From positions 62,001 through 126,000 of the forward strand of contig NZ_CP061942.1 of assembly GCF_014805825.1 (NCBI RefSeq): a stretch of DNA of 64,000 nucleotides, written 5' to 3'. Origin of the DNA: Marinomonas algicola. Lineage in GTDB: Bacteria; Pseudomonadota; Gammaproteobacteria; Pseudomonadales; Marinomonadaceae. Below, piece by piece: positions 55,575-64,000 of this stretch (within the stretch, counting starts at the first letter, position 1; every line of letters begins with the position of its first letter). The notes beneath the pieces are model-generated. The model did no database searches and was not told where the DNA came from. It saw only the letters and a program-made list of their open reading frames with translations. Both the position numbers and the translations under genes were made by a program.

Positions 55575-56882
55575 CTAAGCAACAGATCTAAGTATTTTGA
55601 AACTTATATTTTGGTGAAGAATCAATCGGTTTTGATTATTTGGGTTAATTTCAAACGGTACTACATAAAGCTTCAAATGTGAGCTGAAATCGAAGCTATG
55701 CTCTATTGGACTCGAAAAGCCAGCATGTGCCGGATATATCAATACCAATTCCCCTTCACCATTGAGGTACTTATGGCCATAGGCGAACATCTGGTAGAAG
55801 TCACTCTGCGATAAACCAAAATTGTATTCATTGAGATCAAGTCGCTTCCACTTGGTGTCTAAAACACATTGCTGCCCATCATTTAAAGTGAGCAGTAAAT
55901 CTGGTTTCAGTGTGAAATGCTTACTTTTATCAAATGTCACTAATGACTTCGAAGCGGCTTGCGTTTTTAAGATTGAACCGGGTTGAAGCTGCCTACGCAA
56001 GACCATTGCCACGTAACTTTCGAAGACGGACTCCATTGGAAACAGTAACGATGGCGCCTGAGAACGACCACTCATGCTCACTGGCGATAAATTATTTAAT
56101 ATTAACCCAGACCAGGATATCGCTGGCCTATAGTAGCCCATACCTCGATCAAATTTGATTCTGGCAAAATCTAATGCTGGTTGATTGCTACTCGGAATAT
56201 CGTCAAAGTGGAACAGTAATTCTCGCAATAGCTTTTGATTACGGGCATCCTTGCTGTAACGCTGAACCTGCAGCATGGCTGCTTTGATTACCCTATTCAC
56301 AGGTATATCGGGTAAATACTCATCGTATTCACAGTAAAAACGCTGTTTTTCAACAAAATTATGCTTTACCTGAAGCCCAATCTTGAGTTTGCCACGCTTG
56401 GTCGTCAGATTTTCCTGCTTAGGGACGTAGTCACGTCTGAGCCCTTGTTTAACCACTTGATTCACTGTCTTCAAAAATCGACGAATCAATACTTCAATCA
56501 GTGGTAGCTTCAGGACATCTATATCAGCTGTCTCAAGCTCAATGTGTCGAAACTCACGCAAGGATTGCAGCATCATCAATAGAGTTTGTCGCGCATGCGG
56601 CACATCATCATGATTACCGGTTTTCGGCAAAATCTCTATTGATTGACCAGAAGGTAGATACAGTAAACCAACGTAATTTTGAGCCTGTAATACTCGGCAC
56701 TTTCTATGTAACTTAAACTGAAAGGCCTTTCCATACGGAGCGCCACTATCAGGCAATAGACATCGCTGTTCCAAGTATTCAAAATCAGAAGACTTTAATG
56801 CAGTTGCGTTGGGTACTTTAAGTTGATCTTCTTCCTTAACTAAGTACCCAAACTCAAGAACTGAAAGCGTTGAAACTTTCAT
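55575..56882 (-). CDS. mcrC: McrC-like subunit of McrBC restriction system
   Basis: This 435-aa protein is of the McrBC 5-methylcytosine restriction component family (PF10117). It has an N-terminal beta-rich part and a C-terminal PD-(D/E)xK nuclease with the typical FTLKPDLLLTLNDGQQCVLD followed by TKWKRL (Asp, Asp, Lys). McrC is the nuclease and GTPase stimulator of the McrB ring. It starts 3 bp after mcrB. The pair cuts DNA carrying modified cytosines, as seen in some phages. Confidence 0.93.
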   Translation of the reverse strand: MKVSTLSVLEFGYLVKEEDQLKVPNATALKSSDFEYLEQRCLLPDSGAPYGKAFQFKLHRKCRVLQAQNYVGLLYLPSGQSIEILPKTGNHDDVPHARQTLLMMLQSLREFRHIELETADIDVLKLPLIEVLIRRFLKTVNQVVKQGLRRDYVPKQENLTTKRGKLKIGLQVKHNFVEKQRFYCEYDEYLPDIPVNRVIKAAMLQVQRYSKDARNQKLLRELLFHFDDIPSSNQPALDFARIKFDRGMGYYRPAISWSGLILNNLSPVSMSGRSQAPSLLFPMESVFESYVAMVLRRQLQPGSILKTQAASKSLVTFDKSKHFTLKPDLLLTLNDGQQCVLDTKWKRLDLNEYNFGLSQSDFYQMFAYGHKYLNGEGELVLIYPAHAGFSSPIEHSFDFSSHLKLYVVPFEINPNNQNRLILHQNISFKILRSVA

Positions 56883-56885
56883 GCT

Positions 56886-59246
56886 CTATTCTTCCAACTT
56901 ATTATCGGATTCACTGTGCGATTGCTCTGGTATCGTTGAACTATACATGCAAATGTAAGTCATTGGTTCCCGCCACACGGCTTCCTTACCCCCTCGCAAA
57001 TGATATTGAATAACGCCTTCATCATAAGGGTCAATATTATGATCTTGACCAAATAGCAAGGATAGGTTGCTAACTGGCTTTTCTAATATGAGCTGAAAAC
57101 TTTCATTTTTTTGATTATCCCCTAGAACTAGGCGAATTTTGTTCCAATCATCAAAAAAGTATTCTTGCAGTAATGGAATGATCTTATTTTGAAATGCGTG
57201 GACCAACTCTTCGAATGCCGCATCATAGTCGCTTTCATCAAGGCATTTCTTCACATTCATAAAGAAAGCATGTCCCAATGTATGCTCACGATCGTACAGC
57301 ACTTCAATACGCTGATTCAGTGTACCCAATAACTTTGATAAATTTACCCCTTTGACGACCACACTATCAAGAAGCTCTGGCTTTGGCATCATTTCGATAA
57401 ATTCAAAACGGCGACGTAAAGCCGTATCAATCATTGTTAATGAGCGGTCTGCAGTATTCATTGTACCGATAATATAAAGATTATCTGGTACCGAAAAGCA
57501 GTCTCCTGAGTAAGGTAAAGTTAGCTCTAGTGCCTCTAGCTGACCTTTACGCTTAGATAACTCAATGAGAGTAATTAACTCTCCAAATATCTTCGAAATG
57601 TTGCCACGATTAATCTCATCAATGACAAGAACAAAGTTCTTTCGCTTTGTTGCTGGCGCTTCATCTGTGCCACCCAATTCTCTCAGAAAGCTTACTAAAG
57701 GTCGGTAATAGACACCTAAGCCAGTTGTGTAGGTTCTTGAACCATTAAAAATAGCGCGCAACGTATTGATGCTTAATGTATGGTCTGTTTTTCCGTTGCT
57801 CTTTTCAAAAAAGATTCGATTCTCATTGAAATCCACAACGCGAAAAGAGGTTTTTGCCATTGGTATTTCAATAAAGTCTTCATTCGCTAGATGCTCAACA
57901 AAAGCTTGCCAGCAGGTTTCAAAGTTATAAGTTTGACCTGCAGGGGATTCCGCCTGATATTGTTCTGCGTCTGAACACATTTGACGAAAAACACCTGGCT
58001 CAACTGAATACGTAATAGTGCCATCTTCAGTTTTTGCTTTTAGCCCTTCTACAAATTCCTCATAACCGTAGCTTTGATGGAAAGTCACAAAACGGATACG
58101 CCGCTCATTCACTAAGCGATCAAATTCCTGTTTAAGCTCTGCTCTACGTTCCCATTTGAATGTAGGTTCAGCGGCCTTCACGGCAGCTTCAATCGTGTGA
58201 AACGTTTTTCCCGTCCCAGGGGGGCCATAAAATATGCTATTCAACGTATCTACCCCTTTTAATTCATTGTCAGAAACTATTTCAACCTCTGAGTTAAAGC
58301 TATCTTCTTCAATATAATCGACAGGCCAATAGCCAGCTCTACTAACACTATGCCGTTCTAAAAACCCTTGCAACTCATGCTCGAAATTGTTCAATAAACT
58401 GAGGCTAAATTTTTCACCATCAACTTTAATCGACTTCTTTTTATAACTTACTCTTTTAAATAAAAACTGAGGCTCATTATTAGAAGACGACCATCGGCCA
58501 ATTTTAAATTCGTCCTCAACACTACTGGAAAATATATCTAATTTATTATCAAAAGCCCATTTAGTAAGATAAAATAAATCTTGCTTTCTTGCTGGCGAAA
58601 AATCTTCTAGCTCTCTAATGTCCATTTTTCTTATGAACTCTAATATATCTTCCGCACTAGCATCTTTATTTCCATCCCAAACATCAAACCCGTACCTTAA
58701 GATACTGACGTCGGCAGGCTTCCTTCTAAGCAATTCAGTATAAATCTTTGAAAAACTAGCGCTATTATCTCTAACTGATCGTCGAAGAACTGTGTCTTTA
58801 TATATATTTAGAATCTTTGGATAATTTCTATCTTGGTAAATGAATGCAATCTTCCATTTTAATGTTGGTGCCAAATCTATTTCTTCGATGGAACTTAGAT
58901 CTCCCTTCTTAATAGCATCAATAACACTAATTATATTATTTTTAACGCTTTTAAATGCGGATTTTGAATCAGGTCCATATTTGAGGTTCCATGTGTATAT
59001 AGGATCATTATAAAAGCCCGCCCTATTATTTAAACTATTGCCATCAGCTCTTTTATAAATCCCAAACTTTTCTGAAGAACCACCTTTTATTGATCCCAAA
59101 CATCTTGTCTTAGTCTCAAGCCAATAGGTAAATGTTTCCTTATCTCCAGTAGAGACATACTCTTCCAAAGTCATTTTTAAAACCCGACTTTCAGGCCAAG
59201 TTTTTAAAAAACTCCTCCAGACTTCTTCCCTTTTTTCAAATTCCAT
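56886..59246 (-). CDS. mcrB: McrB-like AAA+ GTPase of McrBC restriction system
   Basis: This 786-aa protein has a variable N-terminal half (about 1-320), presumably the modified-DNA recognition part. An AAA+ motor follows: Walker A YGPPGTGKTFHT near 337, Walker B VLVIDEINRGNISKIFGELI, and the McrB signature GTMNTADRSL followed by ALRRRFEF. It forms a ring that moves DNA using GTP together with McrC. The N-terminal domain does not look like the E. coli DUF3578 version, so the modification it senses may differ. It is the first gene of the leftward island; its promoter would be in 59247-59520. Confidence 0.93.
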   Translation of the reverse strand: MEFEKREEVWRSFLKTWPESRVLKMTLEEYVSTGDKETFTYWLETKTRCLGSIKGGSSEKFGIYKRADGNSLNNRAGFYNDPIYTWNLKYGPDSKSAFKSVKNNIISVIDAIKKGDLSSIEEIDLAPTLKWKIAFIYQDRNYPKILNIYKDTVLRRSVRDNSASFSKIYTELLRRKPADVSILRYGFDVWDGNKDASAEDILEFIRKMDIRELEDFSPARKQDLFYLTKWAFDNKLDIFSSSVEDEFKIGRWSSSNNEPQFLFKRVSYKKKSIKVDGEKFSLSLLNNFEHELQGFLERHSVSRAGYWPVDYIEEDSFNSEVEIVSDNELKGVDTLNSIFYGPPGTGKTFHTIEAAVKAAEPTFKWERRAELKQEFDRLVNERRIRFVTFHQSYGYEEFVEGLKAKTEDGTITYSVEPGVFRQMCSDAEQYQAESPAGQTYNFETCWQAFVEHLANEDFIEIPMAKTSFRVVDFNENRIFFEKSNGKTDHTLSINTLRAIFNGSRTYTTGLGVYYRPLVSFLRELGGTDEAPATKRKNFVLVIDEINRGNISKIFGELITLIELSKRKGQLEALELTLPYSGDCFSVPDNLYIIGTMNTADRSLTMIDTALRRRFEFIEMMPKPELLDSVVVKGVNLSKLLGTLNQRIEVLYDREHTLGHAFFMNVKKCLDESDYDAAFEELVHAFQNKIIPLLQEYFFDDWNKIRLVLGDNQKNESFQLILEKPVSNLSLLFGQDHNIDPYDEGVIQYHLRGGKEAVWREPMTYICMYSSTIPEQSHSESDNKLEE

Positions 59247-59524
59247 ATATAAAAACCTTTTTATAACAGAAACTAAGTCATTGCTTTCAACAAGTTAACG
59301 CTTTTTATTTAAGATCAACCTTCACAACTGACTTCAAAACCTTTCTAGTCACTGTTAAAGTAGAGCCCATTGTACCAAGCAGAGACCTTAGCAACGCCAG
59401 ATTGGAAAATCTTTGAGCTTAAAAAATCGCAATTATACGCTATCTTATAATATCTATAAATATTCAGCATATACTCATTCACAACATAATGTGTCGCACT
59501 ATATCTTTAATATTTAAAGCGCCC

Positions 59525-59665
59525 TCGCCCCACCCCTTGCCTGCTGGTGGATGTGCTCACGCTATTTTTTAGTTCATGCACATCAACCGCAGCACCGTAG
59601 CCTTAGATCCGTCAGAGTGTTTCTTGACCATCCGGCACCGCCTTAGTCAGTTAAAACCAGCCCAT
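59525..59665 (-). pseudogene. C-terminal remnant of a WYL regulator
   Basis: This stretch is a decayed copy of the C-terminal end of the WYL gene at 61340, with matching blocks such as gctcacgc, cacatcaa and gcaccgtagcctt, but with stops. It lies in the 422-bp gap between mcrB and the HNH gene. The rest of the gap (59247-59524) holds the mcrB upstream region and nothing else I can name. Confidence 0.75.
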
Positions 59666-59668
59666 CAC

Positions 59669-60679
59669 TCACGCTAATCTAAACTCGCTCCTGCTTTGCC
59701 ATAGGTTCGAAGCACTGTTCCTCGCTATCTGATACGCCCAATCCGACACAGACATGGATTTCTCTTTATCGCACTCAACGTAGCTGGCAAGCTTCTCAGA
59801 GATCATGTCCGCGTGGTTGGCGAGATTGTTTTCCTCCCATTTGTATTTGTGTTCATAGCTGGCGAGGTAATCTCGTTTACTGTTGTTGCAGGTACGATCC
59901 GCCAACACAAAGTTGTGGCCAAGGTCGAACGCGTATTTGGCAAATGGGATAAAGTGATCCACTTCGGCATGTTGGTCGAGCTTTTTACAGCAGTAGAAGC
60001 AGGTATTTTTCTGTATCTCTTGAAGGAGAGGCTTGGCATAGGCTAAAGCCTTACGGTCTTGACCAAATAGAAATTCCGGTAAGTTGGCTTGTGCACCTAC
60101 TAGGTATTGGTTGTGCTTAAAAGAAATGATTTTGTCGATCCAAGCGGCACGTGCGAGGTAGGTGATCAGGTGATAAAACTCGCGAAAATAACCCGCGATG
60201 CCAGCATTTAGCTCGATATGGTTCTGGCTTTTATCATGCGGATATAAAAAGCATTCTTCTTTTTTTGCCAAAATCTGCAAGCGCCAGAGTGGGCCACTTT
60301 TGAGGGCTGCTTTTGCTACTCTATGCACGGTTTTATAATGTGGGCTTTTGTATAGCTGATTGATGTTATACAACCCTGTTTGCTGGATACTCTGCACCGC
60401 AGTGATGATAGCGATTTGCTTTTGTGAATCACTGTTTTGATGCAATTGCATTGTTTGACTAGAACCACCAAATGGTCGGGCCTGATTCCAATACAAACGA
60501 AGCATTTTGTCCGCTAAAACATCTAACTGAATAGGGAGTTTACTGTTTCCGGTCACACTGGAGCTTTCCACGCATACATCCGCAATCGCATGTAATAACG
60601 CATACTTGTACGTCGCGGTAAAATCACCCTCCACCAACATCCGTTGAATGTAAGCAATAAACTCGATGGCTGTTTTCAT
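59669..60679 (-). CDS. HNH endonuclease domain protein
   Basis: This 336-aa protein starts at ATG 60679 (MKTAIEFIAYIQRMLVEGDF); an in-frame ATG at 60703 overlaps the upstream methyltransferase. The C-terminal third has an HNH zinc nuclease: CFYC (KNTCFYCCKKLDQ), EVDHFIPFAKYAFDLGHNFV and the RTCNNSKRDYLA segment. The N-terminal part is helical. It is a likely DNA nuclease, perhaps of a restriction or antiphage type, paired with the disrupted methyltransferase just upstream. Confidence 0.85.
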   Translation of the reverse strand: MKTAIEFIAYIQRMLVEGDFTATYKYALLHAIADVCVESSSVTGNSKLPIQLDVLADKMLRLYWNQARPFGGSSQTMQLHQNSDSQKQIAIITAVQSIQQTGLYNINQLYKSPHYKTVHRVAKAALKSGPLWRLQILAKKEECFLYPHDKSQNHIELNAGIAGYFREFYHLITYLARAAWIDKIISFKHNQYLVGAQANLPEFLFGQDRKALAYAKPLLQEIQKNTCFYCCKKLDQHAEVDHFIPFAKYAFDLGHNFVLADRTCNNSKRDYLASYEHKYKWEENNLANHADMISEKLASYVECDKEKSMSVSDWAYQIARNSASNLWQSRSEFRLA

Positions 60680-60686
60680 CGCCAGA

Positions 60687-61288
60687 CTACTCTTGCTTCT
60701 CAACGATTACGTTGAGCCACTGTTCGGATGAACGCCCCTCTCTCTGGTCTCCGGTTACCCACATATCTTTGACATCGAACCCTGCCAAATACTGGTTGAT
60801 CGTTTGTTCGTTTTGGTCACAAAAAAAGCGCCCTTCTTTGACACGCTCTTCATCACCATACTTGAACGACATATACAAAACCCCATGCTGTTTGAGTGCA
60901 CGACGTAAGCGTGAAATTACATCCATGAGTTCGACTTTGGGGACATGCAATAAACTCGCACAGCACCAGATGCCATCGAAAACCTTGGATTCATTGAATG
61001 TTTGAAAGGTGAGCACGTCGACGTCGATATTCAGATAATTCGATGCGATCAGAGCAAGTTCAGAGCAAGTTCAGAGCTCGCATCAAATGCCGATACTTCA
61101 TATCCTAATGATTGAAAATATTTCGCATCACGGCCACTGCCACAACCCGCATCGAGGATATGACCTTGTAGCGGGATAAGAGGGAGAAAGCACTGATATA
61201 AAGCAGACATATCGACTGACAGTGTATTCTCCGCAAAATCTTCAGCGTACATGTTGTAATACAAGGTCGTGTTAGCCTTCAAATCCAT
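60687..61288 (-). pseudogene. Class I SAM-dependent methyltransferase, frameshifted by an 11-bp duplication
   Basis: The N-terminal part begins at ATG 61288 and has the SAM motif ILDAGCGSGRDAKYFQ. It stops at 61049 after SSELALNLL. The C-terminal part continues in another frame from ALIASNYLNIDVDVLTFQTF to the stop at 60687. Removing one of two 11-bp repeats at 61051-61072 restores one frame of about 197 codons (SSELALIASNYLN). The family resembles small-molecule or tellurite-type methyltransferases rather than DNA methylases. Confidence 0.85.
61051..61072. repeat. 11-bp tandem duplication that breaks the methyltransferase gene
   Basis: agagcaagttc occurs twice without a gap (61051-61061 and 61062-61072), followed by a partial third copy agagct. 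The unit is not a multiple of three, so gain or loss of a copy switches the frame. Confidence 0.9.
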
Positions 61289-61339
61289 GCTGCACCTTAG
61301 TCGAAAGATAATGATAAAACTTAAAATGACGACTATCTC

Positions 61340-62350
61340 TCACGATATCAGCCCCAACACTTCCCTAGCCTGCTGATGAATATGCTCACGCCATTTTTGT
61401 GGTTCCTGCACATCAATCGCTGCACCGTAGCCTTGTATCCACCACAGTGTTTGTTGGTCATCTGGTACGGTAGCAGTCAGTTGAAACCGGCCGTCTTCTT
61501 CTGGTTTTAAACTTTGATCTTCGCTTAAAGGCGTTTCGGACAGCAGCCAAGCGATCTCAGCTTTCACGCGCGCTTTAAGTACAACAGGCCCTGGTGATTG
61601 TCGATAGCTAAAGCCGCCCTGCTCTATATAGTCGGTCACATCAAATCCTTTAAGTGGTCGGAAGTCTTTATCCGAGCGCTCAACGGTTTGAATGCGGTGT
61701 AACGCAAATTGGAGTATGTCGTCGTAGTCTTTCACGGTTGCTAAAAGGTAGCTGACGCTGTGACGAACAACAATGGCTTGCGGATGCAGTGTGTAGCTTT
61801 TTAGTTCGTTATGCTTGCGACTTAGGTACGTCACTTCAATGGCGTATTCTTCAAGCGCCGCTTCCGATACTACTTCCCAAATGCCCTCTTTGATTTGTGC
61901 GGGGATTAGAGTTTTGCCATTCGGAATGGCTTTGACACGATTGGCCCAACCGGAATAATGATTCGAAGGTAAGGCGTTTAGATACTGCTGCGCCGCTTTA
62001 AATTGAGGCGAGATTTGCTGAACAGCGGTTTGAGGCAATAGGTCAGAAAGATATTCGTGGGCTAACACCAAAGTAAGTGCGGTAGGTGTGTCTAATCCCA
62101 ACTTAGAGTCACTAAAACTGGATAACAGACTCCAACGATGTCCACCGTCGCCCTCCATACCTTCTAAGCATATAAGCGGTAAGTGGGCCGTCATAGCGTT
62201 AAGATCACGCTGAACCGTACGTAACGAAACCTTAAAGCCCTTTTCCTCTAATGCCTCATGAATGGTCGAGGTGGCTTTGTAGCCTGGCTCTTTTGGAATG
62301 ATTTGCAGCATCGTGAGTGTGCGAAATAAGGTGTCGTGCTTAGCACCCAT
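61340..62350 (-). CDS. WYL-domain transcriptional regulator
   Basis: This 336-aa protein has an N-terminal winged helix-turn-helix (about 8-70, YKATSTIHEALEEKGFKVSL then RTVQRDLNAM), a WYL ligand-sensing domain (about 155-260, SYTLHPQAIVVRHSVSYLLA) and a C-terminal WCX extension. WYL proteins are frequent regulators of defence islands. A decayed copy of its C-terminus lies beyond the HNH gene at 59525, so this edge was duplicated or hit by an insertion. It may control the restriction genes to its left, but that is inferred from position. Confidence 0.93.
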   Translation of the reverse strand: MGAKHDTLFRTLTMLQIIPKEPGYKATSTIHEALEEKGFKVSLRTVQRDLNAMTAHLPLICLEGMEGDGGHRWSLLSSFSDSKLGLDTPTALTLVLAHEYLSDLLPQTAVQQISPQFKAAQQYLNALPSNHYSGWANRVKAIPNGKTLIPAQIKEGIWEVVSEAALEEYAIEVTYLSRKHNELKSYTLHPQAIVVRHSVSYLLATVKDYDDILQFALHRIQTVERSDKDFRPLKGFDVTDYIEQGGFSYRQSPGPVVLKARVKAEIAWLLSETPLSEDQSLKPEEDGRFQLTATVPDDQQTLWWIQGYGAAIDVQEPQKWREHIHQQAREVLGLIS

Positions 62351-62501
62351 GTTTGTATCCTTACATACTGTCTTCTTGACGAAAACTTTACCATAAACCC
62401 AATCAGATAATCGCCTGTTTTATACCGAGCATTGGCACTCTAAACGGCATTCAGTAGCCAATATGCTAAGATGGCATTTTATTTCAACTCTAGGAGCCTT
62501 C

Positions 62502-62936
62502 ATGTTACGTCGACTTATTATGGCCTTGGCACTGGTCCCTCTTGCGAGCGTATCCTTTGCAGCGGAGCATATCGTTAAGATGGTCAATCAAAATGATTGG
62601 GGGGCGATGGCCTTTGAGCCCAGTTTTTTACACGTCGAGGTAGGTGATACGGTGACGTTTGAGCCAACAGACTATGGACACAATGCGGTCACGATTAATT
62701 ATATGATCCCAAGAGGGGCGAACCGTTATCGCGGTAAAATCAACAAGCCCATTACGATGGCGATTAATAAGTCAGGATTTTATGGCATTGAGTGCTCACC
62801 GCATTTGACCATGGGCATGGTGATGACTATTCAAGCAGGCGACGGTGATATAACAGAGTTTGAGATTCCTAAGACCTTGCCCAAACAAGCTAAGCTGCGT
62901 TTCAATGCGATTAAAGACTATGCAATGTCGCGGTAA
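62502..62936 (+). CDS. Pseudoazurin-like periplasmic blue copper protein
   Basis: This 144-aa protein starts at ATG 62502 with AGGAG 8 bp upstream; an ATG at 62463 is in frame but lacks a ribosome site. It has a signal peptide (residues 1-20, ending SFAAE) and one cupredoxin domain. Copper ligands seen are His (DYGHNAV), Cys and His (IECSPH) and Met (TMGMVM). It shuttles electrons in the periplasm, commonly to nitrite or N2O reductases. No denitrification gene is in this window, so its partner is unknown. Confidence 0.93.
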   Translation: MLRRLIMALALVPLASVSFAAEHIVKMVNQNDWGAMAFEPSFLHVEVGDTVTFEPTDYGHNAVTINYMIPRGANRYRGKINKPITMAINKSGFYGIECSPHLTMGMVMTIQAGDGDITEFEIPKTLPKQAKLRFNAIKDYAMSR

Positions 62937-62951
62937 AGGTTAAAGCATAAT

Positions 62952-63093
62952 TTAATGTGTTTGACTAAGAAGCACCGATACTCCTATGCCACCACCGATG
63001 CACAGCGTCGCAAGGCCTTTGTTCAGTTGCTGTCTTTGCATTTCATGAATCAAAGTCACTAATACGCGACAGCCCGAAGCGCCAATCGGTAAG
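62952..63093 (-). pseudogene. Thiolase (acetyl-CoA acyltransferase) C-terminal remnant
   Basis: The minus strand reads PIGASGCRVLVTLIHEMQ, then GLATLCIGGGIGVSVLLSQ and a stop at 62952, the classical thiolase ending with the catalytic Cys of CIGGG. Everything before PIGASG is absent. It is therefore a short dead remnant between the pseudoazurin and ggt genes. Confidence 0.85.
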
Positions 63094-63130
63094 ATTTCTT
63101 TTTCAACCCGCTGCTCACACGAGCAATTAA

Positions 63131-63166
63131 AGACAACGAAAGCACAAGAAGTCGCTTTCGTTGTCT
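63131..63166 (-). terminator. Strong terminator hairpin downstream of gamma-glutamyltransferase
   Basis: The 13-bp arms AGACAACGAAAGC and GCTTTCGTTGTCT pair perfectly around a 10-nt loop. It lies 27 bp past the ggt stop. A T-containing tail follows on the minus strand (TTTAATTG), and TTTTT on the plus side, so it may work in both directions. Confidence 0.8.
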
Positions 63167-63192
63167 AAGCTTTTTAGGACTAGCAAATGGTA

Positions 63193-64000
63193 TTACTCAC
63201 CCATCGCAGCACCTTCGCGTCGAGGGTCCGCCCCACCAAAAAGCTTACCCTCTTCAATTATAATGCCCTGTAGACCTGAATTAAGATCTCGCAAAGACAC
63301 TTTGTAGCCCATTTCCTCTAAGTCTTTAGCGAGTAATTCTGCAGAGGTTCCCTGTTCAATATCAAAGGTACCAAAACGGTTTAGCATATTCGGTAACGAG
63401 ATCGCTTCTTGGATGTCCATGCCCCACTCTAAATGCGCTATCAGTGCTTTGGAGACGTAACCAGTAATGCGACTGCCGCCCGGAGAGCCGACCACTAAGT
63501 ACGGTTTATCGTCTTTCATTACGATAGTAGGTGCCATGGATGAACGTGGACGCTTACCCGGCTCAAGACGATTGGCAATTGGGTAACCTTGGCTGTAAGA
63601 GGCAAATGAAAAGTCCGTTAGTTCATTATTCAGCAGGAACCCATTACTCATCACCCGGGAGCCAAAACCGTTTTCAATGGTCGTGGTAACGGACAAGGCA
63701 TTGCCCTCTGCGTCAACAATAGAGATGTGGCTGGTGCTCGGGAATTCGATGGACTGATCGTCCGCCAAAGCCACGGCATTTTGCCAGTCGGGCTCGCCTG
63801 CAGACACCGTTTCTAAGGCTTTACCAGGGGTGATTAACTTAGCTCGACTGGCAAGATACTGTTCGTCAAGCAAACCCTTTGGCATGGGCACAAAGTCGGT
63901 ATCCGCGATGTAGCGACCGCGATCAGCAAACGCTAGGCGCGAGGCATCACCGATGATTTGCCAAGCGGTTGGTGATTTAGGCCCCATGGCTGCCAGATCA
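63193..64000 (-). CDS. ggt: Gamma-glutamyltransferase, C-terminal part (start outside window)
   Basis: At least 268 residues are in the window and the frame is open at the right edge. It contains the autocleavage and catalytic Thr of the small subunit (FPSTSHISIVDAEGNALSVT) and family segments NGFLLNNELTDFS, RPRSSMAPTIV and VVGSPGGSRI. The enzyme is periplasmic; it cleaves glutathione and other gamma-glutamyl compounds after self-processing. It ends with a strong hairpin terminator. Its 5' end and signal peptide would lie beyond 64000. Confidence 0.95.
   Translation of the reverse strand, partial: DLAAMGPKSPTAWQIIGDASRLAFADRGRYIADTDFVPMPKGLLDEQYLASRAKLITPGKALETVSAGEPDWQNAVALADDQSIEFPSTSHISIVDAEGNALSVTTTIENGFGSRVMSNGFLLNNELTDFSFASYSQGYPIANRLEPGKRPRSSMAPTIVMKDDKPYLVVGSPGGSRITGYVSKALIAHLEWGMDIQEAISLPNMLNRFGTFDIEQGTSAELLAKDLEEMGYKVSLRDLNSGLQGIIIEEGKLFGGADPRREGAAMGE

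Overview
The window looks like chromosomal DNA of a marine gammaproteobacterium. Marinomonas or a close Oceanospirillales relative is my best guess. It rests on moderate GC, a Lap-type adhesin secretion cluster arranged as in Shewanella bpf loci, pseudoazurin, and IS30/IS3/IS66 elements. No rRNA or housekeeping marker is present to prove it.

Left part (1-24032) is a biofilm adhesin locus. A giant LapA/BapA-like adhesin reads leftward off the window edge. It has an N-terminal retention module, a proline-glutamate linker and near-identical 311-aa and 160-aa modules in the order A-B-A-B-A-B-A-A-A. Divergent from it, beyond an IS30 copy, runs its export and control operon: TolC-like pore, lipoprotein, OmpA-like protein, LapG-like protease, LapD, LapB, LapC and a LuxR-type regulator. 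The LapG-like protein has Ala where the catalytic Cys should be, so c-di-GMP-controlled release of the adhesin is probably altered or lost.

Middle part (24033-42600) is a mobile-element zone. An IS3 element carries a group II intron exactly within orfB. Next come a block bounded by IS3-type ends (unknown 300-aa protein, tyrosine recombinase beside a perfect 34-bp inverted repeat), an IS5 transposase, chimeric and truncated genes, a RES/Xre toxin-antitoxin pair, a Tus-like replication terminator gene with two inverted Ter-like sites just upstream, IS66 fragments, a beheaded TonB receptor, a complete-looking IS66 copy and a beheaded MFS transporter.

Right part (42688-62350) is a defence-type island read leftward. 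McrB-McrC is followed by HsdM-HsdS-HsdR, a JAMM/MPN metalloprotease-like protein overlapping hsdR, a coiled-coil protein, and then a separate three-gene operon: unknown 287-aa protein, PcfJ-like protein and a divergent FtsZ/tubulin-like GTPase. To the right lie an HNH nuclease, a frameshifted methyltransferase and a WYL regulator. A pseudoazurin, a thiolase remnant and a partial gamma-glutamyltransferase gene close the window.

The three observations most worth following are the Tus-like gene with its inverted Ter-like pair, the FtsZ-like/PcfJ-like operon beside the restriction genes, and the LapG-like protein lacking its nucleophile.
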